Shown: positions 29,406 to 39,591, counted from the first letter of the stretch. The stretch: DNA of 64,000 bases from Chloroflexota bacterium (GCA_003551705.1 PUNJ01000037.1:1-64000); one strand, 5' to 3'. Numbers and translations: made by a program. The notes: generated by a model from the letters alone, not told the origin.

Positions 29406-30524
29406 ATGACAGATCCTCGAACAGAGAAGCTGGCCGAAGTTCTTGTGGACTATTCTCTGGCAATCAAGCCAGGCCACAAGGTGGTCATTGATGGAAGCGT
29501 AACAGCGGCACCCCTAATGAGGGCGGCTTATGCACGCGTGCTTAGAGCTGGCGGTCACCCACTTCTGGATGTTGATCTGCCTGGAACGGACGAGTTATTC
29601 TACAAACTTGCCTCCGAAGAGCAACTGCGCCATATTCCGGAACCGGCAAAGCTGATAGTTGAGACCTTTGACGCGCGCATTGCCGTTATCTCCGAGGATA
29701 ATACCAAGTCGTTGAGCAACGTCGATCCTCAACGAATGTTGATTCGCCGGCAGGCGCGAACCGGACTCATGAAGACCTTCATGAGGAGATCGGCGGCCCG
29801 AGAGTTGCGATGGGTTGTGGTCCTGTACCCAACCAATGCCCATGCCCAGGATGCCGAGATGAGTATAACGGAATATGAAGACTTCGTCTTTCGCTCGTGC
29901 CTGCCTGACCTGCAGGACCCGGTGGGCTACTGGCAACGGTTTTCGACCTGGCAGCAGGCTATCATCAACTGGTTTCGGGGCAAAGATCGTGTACATGTAA
30001 CCGCACCTGGTACGGAGATCAGGTTCAGTATCGCCGGCCGGACATTTGAGAACTGTGATGGGCATCATAACCTGCCGGATGGGGAGATCTATACAGGCCC
30101 CATTGAGGACAGTGTAGAAGGCGAGGTCCATTTTTCCTACCCGGCCATCTATAGTGGACGTGAGGTTACCGGTATTCGTCTCTGGTTCGAAAAAGGCAGG
30201 GTTATCCGGGCATCTGCCGACAAGAATGAGGAGTTCCTGCTAAGTGTGCTCGAAACGGATGAGGGGGCTCGCCGGGTGGGCGAATTTGCCCTAGGTACCA
30301 ATCCGGGTATAGACCGGTTCACGCGGGAAATACTGTTCGATGAAAAAATAAACGGGAGCTTCCACCTAGCGCTTGGCGCCGGCTATCCGGAGACCGGCAG
30401 CAAGAATGAATCGGCTGTTCACTGGGATATGATATGTGATTTGCGGCAGGGCGGCGAAATACGAGTAGACGACCAGGTACTCTACCGGGATGGCAGGTTC
30501 GTCATAGATTTGCCCGAGAGGTAG
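29406..30524 (+). CDS. Aminopeptidase, M29 family
   Basis: KLAEVLVDYSLAIKPGHKVVIDGS, GTEIRFSIAGRTFENCDGHHNLPDGEIYTGPIEDSVEGEVHFSYPAIYSGREVTGIRL, HLALGAGYPETGSKNESAVHWDMICDL. Confidence 0.9.
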   Translation: MTDPRTEKLAEVLVDYSLAIKPGHKVVIDGSVTAAPLMRAAYARVLRAGGHPLLDVDLPGTDELFYKLASEEQLRHIPEPAKLIVETFDARIAVISEDNTKSLSNVDPQRMLIRRQARTGLMKTFMRRSAARELRWVVVLYPTNAHAQDAEMSITEYEDFVFRSCLPDLQDPVGYWQRFSTWQQAIINWFRGKDRVHVTAPGTEIRFSIAGRTFENCDGHHNLPDGEIYTGPIEDSVEGEVHFSYPAIYSGREVTGIRLWFEKGRVIRASADKNEEFLLSVLETDEGARRVGEFALGTNPGIDRFTREILFDEKINGSFHLALGAGYPETGSKNESAVHWDMICDLRQGGEIRVDDQVLYRDGRFVIDLPER

Positions 30525-30654
30525 AACTCCAATGGTGCCGGAGCCTTTCCCGCCCAGGTATGCAATTTTTTCCATCCCTCTGCAGGTGGCTCATTTATGG
30601 CCGAGTTATTTGCCGTCCACATCAAGGTTCTCTATCTGCCGCCCATGGATACCA

Positions 30655-31293
30655 CTAAACTCTCCCAGGACCAATGGGCATGGGCTTTGCCAGTACCAGG
30701 GTTAGGGCATTGCCGAGGACCAGTTCCTGCTTGATCTCGTGAAGGTTTCCCATATCCAGTATGAACTTGAGTCCGCCTTTGCGTTGATAGTCCCGGAAAC
30801 AAAGGAAGTGTTGCCTGCCCGCGAGAAACTCTATGGTGACCGCCAGCCCTGCCGTCCACGTTTTGGGCATCGGAGCAGAATAGTCCATCAAGACCAGGAA
30901 ACCATCTTCACGGGTAACACGCCTGGCTTCAAGAACAAGTTGCTCCTGCAGCCATGGTGGTTTTTCGTGCAGTGCCAGGCAGATTGAAACAAAATCAAAA
31001 CTCTCGTCTCTGAAGGGAAGGTGCCCGGCATTTGCTCGGCAGACCAATGTGTTGCTGACTGCTCCTGGTTGAACGCGACTGCGGGCTATGCGCAGCATCT
31101 GGGCGTTGATGTCTATCCCGGCAGCGTGCATTCCATGTTTCGCAAAGAACGCTAACTGTCCGCCGGTAGCGCAGCATATATCTAAAACAGTGGCTCCGGC
31201 TCGCATGCCAGCAAAGCTGAGCAGGAAAGCCCGGATGCGCCGAAGGAGCCGGTCAATGACGGCAAAGTAGAATAGCGGGAACGGCGAAAGCAT
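30655..31293 (-). CDS. Class I SAM-dependent methyltransferase
   Basis: TVLDICCATGGQLAFFAKHG, CRANAGHLPFRDESFDFVSICLALHE. Confidence 0.85.
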   Translation of the reverse strand: MLSPFPLFYFAVIDRLLRRIRAFLLSFAGMRAGATVLDICCATGGQLAFFAKHGMHAAGIDINAQMLRIARSRVQPGAVSNTLVCRANAGHLPFRDESFDFVSICLALHEKPPWLQEQLVLEARRVTREDGFLVLMDYSAPMPKTWTAGLAVTIEFLAGRQHFLCFRDYQRKGGLKFILDMGNLHEIKQELVLGNALTLVLAKPMPIGPGRV

Positions 31294-31442
31294 GGGATGA
31301 CGCTACCATATAACAAGCACTACCTGCAAAGGGGTCTTACATGGCCAGCAATTGGATGAGCCAAAAGGTTCTTGCAGAAGATTCGAAAGACACAAGTCAA
31401 GAGCCGAAGGCCAATTGTGCCAGCTCATAGATTCGTGTCAAC

Positions 31443-31901
31443 ATGTGGATCAGGAAATGCAAATGGCGGTCTGGAATGAATGAGCCTGTAACTATAGTCT
31501 GCAATGATGATGCATGTACAGACAACAGCCGGGGGGACGTTGTGAAGGTACTGATGATTGAGGACGAGATGGAAATCATTGAAAGCCTTTCTCTCGTTTT
31601 CCAGTTGCGTTGGCCTGGTACCACGTTGCTGTTCACACATCAGGGAAGAAGGGGAGTGGAAATGGTGAACAGCGAGGATCCGGATGTGGTGATACTGGAC
31701 CTTGGTCTGCCTGATATTTGTGGATTGGAAGTTCTTCAACAGATTCGCTCCGTTTCATCCGTACCCGTTGTCATTCTGACGGCCATGTCAGAGGACTGGA
31801 CCCGAGTGAAAGGACTGGAATACGGGGCTGATGCCTTCATGACCAAACCCTTCAAACAGTCGGAGTTGATGAACCGGCTCCAAACCCTGGCCCGTGGCTA
31901 A
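31443..31901 (+). CDS. Single-domain response regulator receiver
   Basis: VLMIEDEMEIIESL, VVILDLGLPDICGLEVLQQIR, VVILTAMSEDWTRVKGLEYGADAFMTKPFKQSELMNRL. Confidence 0.92.
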   Translation: MWIRKCKWRSGMNEPVTIVCNDDACTDNSRGDVVKVLMIEDEMEIIESLSLVFQLRWPGTTLLFTHQGRRGVEMVNSEDPDVVILDLGLPDICGLEVLQQIRSVSSVPVVILTAMSEDWTRVKGLEYGADAFMTKPFKQSELMNRLQTLARG

Positions 31902-32067
31902 TCCCCATCTCAGTCCCCGGCTGCGTACCTCATTGGCTTGCGCTATATAATCGCCTCTTGATCTATGGCAAGACCGCAATGTATCATGAAGTACGGACAG
32001 TCGCGCTGAAGAAAGACTGTCACCTCCTCCTCCAACTTTTTGCGAATAATCCAGCAGGATATCCCTG

Positions 32068-34803
32068 ATGTACAGGCGAGTAAACGTGAAACAAACCTTG
32101 GATAGTATTCAGGATTACCGGACCACTGTTATTCTAAGAGATGGATCGACTGTTCAAATACGCAGTCTCCAGCCGGATGATGAGGCGAAGCTGCATGCCC
32201 TCTTTTACCGGCTCAGCCCTCAGACCATCTACTTCCGGTTCCGCCGCTACATCGAGCACATGACAAGGGAAGAAATCAGATCTTTTGCCAACGTCGACCA
32301 TTACAACGACTTCGCCCTTGTAGCCACCATTGTTGAGGAACAGGAAGAGCGCGTCGTCGGTGTCGGGCGCGGTCACCGGTTGCCGGTGGGTAACGCTGCA
32401 ACCGTCACGCTGCTGGTTGAGGATGCTCATCAGGGCAGGGGAATAGGTACTCACCTGCTTGAGCAACTGGCCTACCTTTCCATGAAGATGGGAATCCACC
32501 GGTTCGAAGCGGAGATACTGGCTGATAACGAGCAGGTCCTGAAGATGCTGAAATCGAGCGGCTTTCACATGGAACAGGAACTGGAATCCGGTATCTACCG
32601 GATAGTCATGCCTATTGGGGAGACTGCAGGTGTGGAGGAGCGGTCTGCCGAGCGCGAGAAGATCGCCACTATTGCCTCCCTCCGGGCCTTCTTGCGGCCC
32701 CGGTCAATAGCGGTCATCGGTGCCTCCAACAGGCAGGGCACTATTGGCAACAAGCTGTTTCGAAATATTTTGCAGCAAGGTTTCGGAGGCATAGTGTACC
32801 CGGTAAATCCCAGGACGGACGTGGTTGCTTCTGTGAGGACCTCCCCCTCCGTGCTGGACGTGCCTGGCGACGTTGACATGGCCGTGATCATTGTCCCTGC
32901 TCCGCTGGTCCATGACGTGGTCCAGCAATGCGGCCGGAAGGGCGTGCGGGCCCTTGTAGTCATTTCCGCAGGCTTTGCTGAGATTGGTGCTGAAGGCAAG
33001 GAAAGACAGGACATGGTCTTGGATACAGCTCGCAGCTATGGGATGAGAATAGTGGGCCCAAACTGTATGGGCATTATCAACACCGAACCCGATGTCAGTC
33101 TGAATGCGACTTTTTCTTCCGTATTTCCCCCCTCAGGGAGCCTGGCCTTTGCCAGCCAGAGCGGCGCTCTGGGACTGGCCATTCTCGAGTATGCTCGGAC
33201 CCTCAACATCGGCCTGTCCGCTTTCATAAGCATAGGCAACAGGGCTGACGTGTCCAGCAACGATTTGCTGCAGTACTGGGAAGAAGACCCGGCTACGAAG
33301 GTGATCCTGCTTTACCTGGAATCCTTCGGCAATCCTCGCAAATTCGGCCGTGTGGCCCGGCAGGTATCTCAATCCAAACCCATTGTAGCGGTGAAGAGCG
33401 GGCGGACGACCGCAGGTTCACGGGCTGCTGCCTCACACACTGGGGCGCTGGTGACCGGTGAGGCCGCTTCGGAAGCCCTGTTCAAGCAGGCGGGTGTGGT
33501 GCGTGTGAATACGCTTGAGGAGCTTTTCGATGTAAGCAACCTGCTTCAGAACCAGCCACTACCCCCGGGCAGGAGGGTGGCCATTCTGACCAACGGTGGC
33601 GGACCGGGCATCATGACCGCGGACGTCTGCGCCGCCAGGGGTCTGGAGGTGCCGCCGTTATCGGACGAGACTGTGGCAGCCATGCGCGAATTCCTTCCTG
33701 AGCAGGCCAGCACGGCGAACCCGGTGGATATGACGGCCGAAGCGACGGCCGAGCAATACCGGCGCTCGCTGGAAGTCCTGGCCGCCGACGATCATGTAGA
33801 CATCGCCATCGTCATATTCATACCACCCATAGTCATTCAACCCGAAGCAGTGGCCGGAGCCATAAGAGAAGTGGCGCCGTTGTTCAGAGAGAGGGGTAAA
33901 CCACTGGTCGCCTCCTTCATGAGTTCCAAGGGAGCACCAGCCGACCTGGGTTCGGAAAGAGATGGTTATGTACCCAGCTATACCTTTCCGGAGTCCACCG
34001 CCGATGCCCTCGCCGGCGCCTGTGAGTATAGTGAATGGCTCAGACGACCCAAGGGCACGATCCCTGAACTTCCGGATATCGACCGGGAGGCCGGTCGGGC
34101 CTTGATAGACAAGGCCCTGGAGGGTGCCGAGGAAAGGCCGGTGTGGATGGACAGTCTGGATGCCGGGACCTTGTTGGCCTGCTACGGTCTGCGACTGGCA
34201 CCAGCCAGGACGGCCGCCACCGCCTCCGAAGCATCCCGGGCGGCCAGTGAGATAGGTTTTCCCGTAGCTGTGAAACTGCTGTCGGAGTCCATTACCCACA
34301 AGACCGATTACGGCGGCGTTGTGCTTGATCTGAGATCTACCAGGGAGGTCGAGGAGGCTTTTAACGGGATAAGGGCAAATCTGGCCGCCTTGGGGCTCGC
34401 AGCAGAGATGCAGGGCGTATCCGTACAAAAGATGGTGGCTACTGGGGTCGAGGTGATAGTCGGTATAACCCAGGACCCTTCTTTCGGGCCGCTGGTCCTT
34501 TTCGGAACAGGCGGCATATACACGGAACTGTTCAAAGATGTTACGTTCCAGATACACCCGCTGACTGATATAGCAGCCAAAGACATGGTCCGATCTGTGA
34601 AGTCGTGTCAACTGCTGGAAGGCTGGCGCGGTTCCAAGAGGTCTGATATCGAAGCTCTTGAAGACCTGTTGTTGAGAATATCCGCGCTGGTGGAGGATGT
34701 CCCAGAGATATTGGAACTTGACCTAAATCCCGTCAAGGTACTGGAAGCTGGAAAGGGATGCATGGTTGTGGACGTGCGCATCCGGCTATCCAGGTTGTCT
34801 TGA
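32068..34803 (+). CDS. GNAT acetyltransferase fused to ADP-forming acyl-CoA synthetase (CoA-binding, succinyl-CoA ligase-like, ATP-grasp)
   Basis: GNAT VTLLVEDAHQGRGIGTHLLEQL; then RPRSIAVIGASNRQGTIGNKLFRNILQQGFGGIVYPVNP, GIINTEPDVSLNATF, SQSGALGLAIL, SHTGALVTGEAA, ATP-grasp FPVAVKLLSESITHKTDYGGVVLDL. Confidence 0.93.
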   Translation: MYRRVNVKQTLDSIQDYRTTVILRDGSTVQIRSLQPDDEAKLHALFYRLSPQTIYFRFRRYIEHMTREEIRSFANVDHYNDFALVATIVEEQEERVVGVGRGHRLPVGNAATVTLLVEDAHQGRGIGTHLLEQLAYLSMKMGIHRFEAEILADNEQVLKMLKSSGFHMEQELESGIYRIVMPIGETAGVEERSAEREKIATIASLRAFLRPRSIAVIGASNRQGTIGNKLFRNILQQGFGGIVYPVNPRTDVVASVRTSPSVLDVPGDVDMAVIIVPAPLVHDVVQQCGRKGVRALVVISAGFAEIGAEGKERQDMVLDTARSYGMRIVGPNCMGIINTEPDVSLNATFSSVFPPSGSLAFASQSGALGLAILEYARTLNIGLSAFISIGNRADVSSNDLLQYWEEDPATKVILLYLESFGNPRKFGRVARQVSQSKPIVAVKSGRTTAGSRAAASHTGALVTGEAASEALFKQAGVVRVNTLEELFDVSNLLQNQPLPPGRRVAILTNGGGPGIMTADVCAARGLEVPPLSDETVAAMREFLPEQASTANPVDMTAEATAEQYRRSLEVLAADDHVDIAIVIFIPPIVIQPEAVAGAIREVAPLFRERGKPLVASFMSSKGAPADLGSERDGYVPSYTFPESTADALAGACEYSEWLRRPKGTIPELPDIDREAGRALIDKALEGAEERPVWMDSLDAGTLLACYGLRLAPARTAATASEASRAASEIGFPVAVKLLSESITHKTDYGGVVLDLRSTREVEEAFNGIRANLAALGLAAEMQGVSVQKMVATGVEVIVGITQDPSFGPLVLFGTGGIYTELFKDVTFQIHPLTDIAAKDMVRSVKSCQLLEGWRGSKRSDIEALEDLLLRISALVEDVPEILELDLNPVKVLEAGKGCMVVDVRIRLSRLS

Positions 34804-34825
34804 GCACTGTGCCGAAACAAAGCAT

Positions 34826-35407
34826 ATGCCTTCCATAGTCGAGCAGACATTCACACAATGGACCGAAGGAAAGGGACCCCTGCAGGCCAGGATTCATGTT
34901 TACGAAGAGGTCAGGAACATACCGTACGCGGTCGTCCCTGGATTGAATAGCGCTGAGCATTACACCGGAATACTGGAGCATGGCAAAGGCTCCTGTATGC
35001 CCAAGCACCTGCTGCTCGGCCATATGTACGAAAGACTGGCCTTGATGGTTCTCTACGCGGTCTACCCTTTCAGATGGAGCGATGCTGGAGTGGACTATCC
35101 GCCATCCATTCGGCTTTTGGCGGAGGAATTGCCCACGAGCTATCACCTTGCCTGCCGGGTCGATATCGCTGGTCGACTTGTCTTGGTCGATGCCACGTTG
35201 GATCCGGCGCTGGAGAAACTGGGTCTGCCGGTGAACAGGACGTGGGATGGTGAAAGCGACACCATCTTACCGGTGCAGCCGTGCGGGGAGGAGCAGCTAT
35301 TTCACACTTCAGAAGCTCGTCTTGCTGAAGTACCCAAGACGGATGAAAAATCGATGAAGTTCTACAATGAGCTTAATCGCTGGCTTGATCAAATCAGGCG
35401 ACCTTGA
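34826..35407 (+). CDS. Transglutaminase-like protein
   Basis: Putative Cys/His/Asp order GKGSCMPKHLLLGHMYERL / SYHLACRVDI / RLVLVDATLDP. Confidence 0.65.
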   Translation: MPSIVEQTFTQWTEGKGPLQARIHVYEEVRNIPYAVVPGLNSAEHYTGILEHGKGSCMPKHLLLGHMYERLALMVLYAVYPFRWSDAGVDYPPSIRLLAEELPTSYHLACRVDIAGRLVLVDATLDPALEKLGLPVNRTWDGESDTILPVQPCGEEQLFHTSEARLAEVPKTDEKSMKFYNELNRWLDQIRRP

Positions 35408-35484
35408 GCGTGGTCGTGTTTGTGTGCGATTGACGTAACGTTTCTGGATAGCCGCGACATCGACAGGTTGAAAGGTAGAAAGCC

Positions 35485-35739
35485 TTGGCGAAGATAGTGC
35501 TGGACTTGCACGAGATCTATAATAGAGGGTATGCAATCGATACCGAGCTCAATCGGGTAATAGCTGAAGCGGTCGAGAAGCGCATTCGTCTAGTTGAGAT
35601 TATACCGGGCAAGGGTTCAGGCCAGCTAAAGAAACGGGTGCTGCGATTCCTCACGCAGCCGGAGATAAGGAACCAGTACCACAGGATCGAGAAGGACGAC
35701 AAGAACTTCGGGCGCATCTTTGTACATTTCCGGCACTAG
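35485..35739 (+). CDS. Stand-alone Smr domain protein
   Basis: IVLDLHEIYN...IRLVEIIPGKGSGQLKKRVLRFLTQPEIRNQYHRIEKDDKNFGRIFVHF; TTG start. Confidence 0.85.
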   Translation: MAKIVLDLHEIYNRGYAIDTELNRVIAEAVEKRIRLVEIIPGKGSGQLKKRVLRFLTQPEIRNQYHRIEKDDKNFGRIFVHFRH

Positions 35740-35785
35740 CCTGCCGGCACCCCGATATCGTGCAGGGAGCCTGTCTGGGGCTAGA

Positions 35786-36406
35786 ATGGCAAGCGTGACC
35801 ATGTACAGGAATTATGGCTCTGAACCTCAACATCTACGGCCCGCCGGGTTTCTGGTGGAGAACACCGGTCTTCTGCCGCGTGGCCGTGCTCTTGACGTTG
35901 CCATGGGCAGGGGGAGAAACGCCATTTATCTGGCCCATATCGGTTTTGATGTGGAGGGCGTAGACTGCTCGGCGGAGGCGGTGCAAGAGGCCCTGGCCCG
36001 CGCTGGACAGGAAGGTGTGTCCATCAAGGCCTGGGTGGATGACCTGGAGAAAATACCTTACTTTGATGAGGAGACGTACGACCTTGTCATCTGTTTCAAC
36101 TACCTCCAGAGATCCCTGATTCCCCAGATGAAGAACTGGGTAAGAACCGGGGGCATGGTAGTGTATGAAACCTACATCGTCGATCAGGCCCAGTTTGGCA
36201 GGCCGCGTAACCCAGACCACCTGCTCAGACACAATGAACTGCTGCACATGTTTTGTGACTTTCGCGTGCTGCGTTATCACGAAGGGGTCATCGACGGAAA
36301 GAGGGCTGTTGCGGGCATCGCAGCACAGAAGGTCCGGCTGCAGGCATCTCCAACCCCGCCTTGGGTTGATTGCCAGGTCCAGAACGGCGGTGGTCTCGAG
36401 ATGTGA
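35786..36406 (+). CDS. Class I SAM methyltransferase (TehB-like)
   Basis: RALDVAMGRGRNAIYLAHIGFDVEGVDCSAEAVQEA, YDLVICFNYLQRSLIPQMKNWVRTGGMVVYETY. Confidence 0.85.
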   Translation: MASVTMYRNYGSEPQHLRPAGFLVENTGLLPRGRALDVAMGRGRNAIYLAHIGFDVEGVDCSAEAVQEALARAGQEGVSIKAWVDDLEKIPYFDEETYDLVICFNYLQRSLIPQMKNWVRTGGMVVYETYIVDQAQFGRPRNPDHLLRHNELLHMFCDFRVLRYHEGVIDGKRAVAGIAAQKVRLQASPTPPWVDCQVQNGGGLEM

Positions 36407-36603
36407 GACAGGCCCCTCCCTGGTATTTTGAGCAGGTTCATGCATGTCTCAAATGGTGTTACAATGGGGCGGGCGGCCTGTGCAGCCAGGATGGAGAAAG
36501 ATTTAAGGAACTGACCTTGGGCACCGGCCAGTGTAGCAGCCAGCCGTCGGGATGGTATCCGAGTGGAGCAAATGTGAAAGGAACAACCCAAAGGAGGTAA
36601 CAA

Positions 36604-37452
36604 ATGTGGGATTGGTTCATGGAAACCGGTATTCGGGTGGTCGCCATCATTGCGGTGGCCGTCATTCTCTATATTCTTCTTGGGTTCCTGATACCCAATC
36701 TTGTCAAGCGAGTGGTGTCGCGGCGAATGGTTGGCGAACTGGAGGCCGAGATCAAGAAGAGAACGGAGACCCTGGCGGCCATCCTGGTCACCATGGCAGG
36801 GATCGTTCTATTTATTGTGGCTGTCTTGACCATTCTTCCGGAATTCGGCGTCAACATAACAACGCTGATAGCTGCCATCGGCGTCGGCGGTCTGGCCATC
36901 GCCTTTGCAGCACAGAATCTGGTCAGGGACTTCATCACCGGTTTCTTCATCCTGTTTGAGGACCAGTACAGGGTGGGCGACGTTGTAACCATTGCGGATA
37001 CTACCGGGACCGTGGAGGAGATCGGCCTGAGGCGTACGATTCTCAGGGACATAGATGCCAGAGTGCATTCCGTGCCCAATGGGAAGGTGGAAATCGCCAC
37101 CAACCTGACCAGAAAATTCGGACGGGTTAACTTGGACGTATCGGTTGCCCATGGAGAGAACCTGGACAGGGTGATTCCCGTGATCAATCGCGTCTGCCAG
37201 GAGATGGCCGAGGATCCACTGTGGAAGGATGACTTCATATCTGTCCCTGCAGTCTTAAGAGTAGACAACCTGGGTGATTCTGGTATAGACATCAAGGTCC
37301 TCGGGGACACCAAACCGGTGCGCCAGTGGGCGGTAATGGGAGAACTGCGCTTGCGAATCAAACGGACCTTTGACAGCGAGGGCATAGAGATTCCCTGGCC
37401 GCATACCAAGGTGTTCTTCGGTAACCCGGTTTCCGTGTCGAGCATGAACTAG
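36604..37452 (+). CDS. MscS-type mechanosensitive channel
   Basis: TLIAAIGVGGLAIAFAAQNLVRDFITGFFILFEDQYRVGDVVTI, LRRTILRDIDARVHSVPNGKV. Confidence 0.93.
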   Translation: MWDWFMETGIRVVAIIAVAVILYILLGFLIPNLVKRVVSRRMVGELEAEIKKRTETLAAILVTMAGIVLFIVAVLTILPEFGVNITTLIAAIGVGGLAIAFAAQNLVRDFITGFFILFEDQYRVGDVVTIADTTGTVEEIGLRRTILRDIDARVHSVPNGKVEIATNLTRKFGRVNLDVSVAHGENLDRVIPVINRVCQEMAEDPLWKDDFISVPAVLRVDNLGDSGIDIKVLGDTKPVRQWAVMGELRLRIKRTFDSEGIEIPWPHTKVFFGNPVSVSSMN

Positions 37453-37507
37453 GGTCGGGCAGCCGTAGCCTGGTGGGATCGGGCACTCCGTATCGCACCA
37501 CCGAATA

Positions 37508-37888
37508 CTAATGCCCATCATCGTCGACGGGTTCCGGAGTGCCCCTTTCCAGCTTCCTCTGAGCGCGCCTGCGCTTTGCCTTCAATCGCTTAATCTTTGC
37601 AGCCGGTGGCGGCTCCGTCTCAATGCGCGGCCTTTCAGGACGTGCCATTTCTTGAAGCTTCTCCCTCAACCTCTGAAAGGCTATTTCCCGGTTGAGGGCC
37701 TGAGAACGCCTTTCCGAAGCCACAACGGTGATGCCAGTGGGTACATGAGTGATACGTACTGCTGTATCCTTTTTGTCCCGCCTCTGCCCGCCTGGCCCGG
37801 AGGCGCGATATGTCTCGACGATAACCTCTTTGTCCAGCGCATTCGTTCCTGCCTGCGACTCGCCCTGATCAGGATGATCGTCACTCAT
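37508..37888 (-). CDS. RF-1 (GGQ) domain peptide-chain-release-factor-like protein
   Basis: YRASGPGGQRRDKKDTAVRITHVPTGITVVASERRSQALNREIAFQRLREKL with basic tail; no codon-recognition domain. Confidence 0.85.
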   Translation of the reverse strand: MSDDHPDQGESQAGTNALDKEVIVETYRASGPGGQRRDKKDTAVRITHVPTGITVVASERRSQALNREIAFQRLREKLQEMARPERPRIETEPPPAAKIKRLKAKRRRAQRKLERGTPEPVDDDGH

Positions 37889-37903
37889 TCCCGTGTCTTG
37901 CTC

Positions 37904-38854
37904 CTAATGCCTGCGCTTCCTGCTCGGTTTCCTGGGCTGAGGAGGGTACCCAAGCTCGCAATAGAGTGCATGCGGCTCGCAGCCGGCGCACTCAAGCTGC
38001 ACGGTCATATGACAGATATTGTAGCGCTTCATCAGATTATCCTGAAGGTCCATTAATACCTGACTATGTTGGCTAAGCAAGGCATCGTCCACCAGCAGGT
38101 GGCAGCTTAACGCGTGCAGTTGCGGGGTCAGGCTCCATACGTGCAGATCATGCACATTTTGCGCCCGGCTCAAGTTCAGAATCGTTTTTACAAGCTCGTC
38201 AAGGTCAAGGTGCTTGGGGGTGGCTTCGAGCATGACATCTATGGCCTCCCTGGCTATGTGCCAGGCAGCAGCCAGGATTATCACCACGATGATCAGGCTG
38301 ATAACGGGGTCCAGCCAGAAGGCGTCTGTGAAGAATATGATAAGGCCTCCGGTTATAACACCGACTGAGGCCAGGGCATCACCGGCAGCGTGAAAGAAGG
38401 CGCTTCTTATGTTGAGGCTGTGCCTGGCCTGGGCCCGCAACCAGAAGATGACTACCATGTTGGCCAGAAGACCAGCCGATGCTGTAGCGAACATGATCAG
38501 GCTGTCTACTTCCCTGGGATCACGCAGCCGGTGATAGGCTTCATACAGGATCACGATCGCAATCAGGGCAATAAGCGCGGCATTTATGAGGGCGACCATG
38601 ATGCCGATGCGATGGTAGCCATAGGTCATCCGGGCATCGGCGGGACGGCTGGCCTGTCTGATACCGTACCAACTCAGGGACAGTGCCAGCACATCTGTGA
38701 AGGCATGCCCGGCATCGCTCAGAAGTGCCAAGCTGTTGGCTATCAGGCCGGCGATCAGCTCGGCCACCATGATACCGGCGCTGATGATGATGGCCAGCAC
38801 CAGGCGGCGCGGCGATATGCGCCCTACATGACTGTGACCGTGCGGCTTATGCAT
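37904..38854 (-). CDS. Cation diffusion facilitator (CDF/ZitB-like) efflux transporter
   Basis: SLALLSDAGHAFTDVLALSLSWYGIRQASRPADARMTYGYHRIGIMVALINA; His-rich N-terminus MHKPHGHSHV; start set at ATG 38854. Confidence 0.93.
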   Translation of the reverse strand: MHKPHGHSHVGRISPRRLVLAIIISAGIMVAELIAGLIANSLALLSDAGHAFTDVLALSLSWYGIRQASRPADARMTYGYHRIGIMVALINAALIALIAIVILYEAYHRLRDPREVDSLIMFATASAGLLANMVVIFWLRAQARHSLNIRSAFFHAAGDALASVGVITGGLIIFFTDAFWLDPVISLIIVVIILAAAWHIAREAIDVMLEATPKHLDLDELVKTILNLSRAQNVHDLHVWSLTPQLHALSCHLLVDDALLSQHSQVLMDLQDNLMKRYNICHMTVQLECAGCEPHALYCELGYPPQPRKPSRKRRH

Positions 38855-38949
38855 TGTTTTAAAAAGGTTTTGAATCAGGACCAAATATCCTAAACAATTA
38901 TATAACCGCCGAAATCGTGACGAGGTGCGCCGAGTTCCTCTCCGCCGGG

Positions 38950-38979
38950 TTGTGTTAACTCGTATCCAACGAATATAAT
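38950..38979 (+). promoter_or_regulatory. Sigma-70 type promoter upstream of dcd
   Basis: TTGTGT (38950-38955), 18-bp spacer, TATAAT (38974-38979). Confidence 0.6.
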
Positions 38980-39033
38980 CTTGGTAATGGTGCGCATCCG
39001 CCCCGCGCTTTTTCCGTCTCACCAAGGAGTGAA

Positions 39034-39591
39034 ATGCTTTCAAATGTGGACATCTGGCGACGGCTCAAGGAAGGAAGCATTGTGATCAAGCCCCTGCCGC
39101 GCAGGTCGAGCTTCGGCGGGGCATCCGTCGATCTGACCCTGGACAGTAACATAGCATTCTTCAACCCGTCGAAATGCGCCTATATAGACTATCGGCTGGT
39201 CAAAGAGGACCTCAACTACTTATCCAGCGTAACGGATCCTGTGCGGCTGTCTCCCGATGTCCCTCTGATACTGCATCCTGGAAGGGTTGTCATCTGCTCC
39301 ACTATTGAGTGGGTGGAGATACCCTCCGACCTTTGTGGGGAGCTGCAGGGAAGAAGCAGCCTGGCACGGGTGGGTGTATTGCCTCACACAGCAGGCAAGA
39401 TAGACCCCGGATGGAAGGGGAAGCTCATATTGGAAGTCAGCAATGTTGGAGAGATGCCAGTATCGGTTTATCCTGGTGAGGCGATATGCCAGATCATGTT
39501 CCACGAACTGAGCACGCCGGCGGACCTGTCCTACGCCGGAGCCCGGTCAAGATATCAAGGCCAGATGGGCCCGGGGGTGGGGCAACAGTAG
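39034..39591 (+). CDS. dcd: dCTP deaminase
   Basis: SFGGASVDLTLDSNIAFF, LHPGRVVICSTIEWVEIPSDLCGELQGRSSLARVGVLPHTAGKIDPGWKGKLILEVSN. Confidence 0.92.
   Translation: MLSNVDIWRRLKEGSIVIKPLPRRSSFGGASVDLTLDSNIAFFNPSKCAYIDYRLVKEDLNYLSSVTDPVRLSPDVPLILHPGRVVICSTIEWVEIPSDLCGELQGRSSLARVGVLPHTAGKIDPGWKGKLILEVSNVGEMPVSVYPGEAICQIMFHELSTPADLSYAGARSRYQGQMGPGVGQQ

Noticed and set aside
33658-34611. 317-aa minus-strand ORF within the GNAT-acyl-CoA synthetase gene
   Set aside because: Long only because of GC-rich codon bias on the sense strand; no recognisable domain.
36420-36603. Possible riboswitch (e.g. c-di-AMP ydaO type) in the long mscS leader
   Set aside because: The conserved ydaO/yuaA sequence blocks could not be found by eye.
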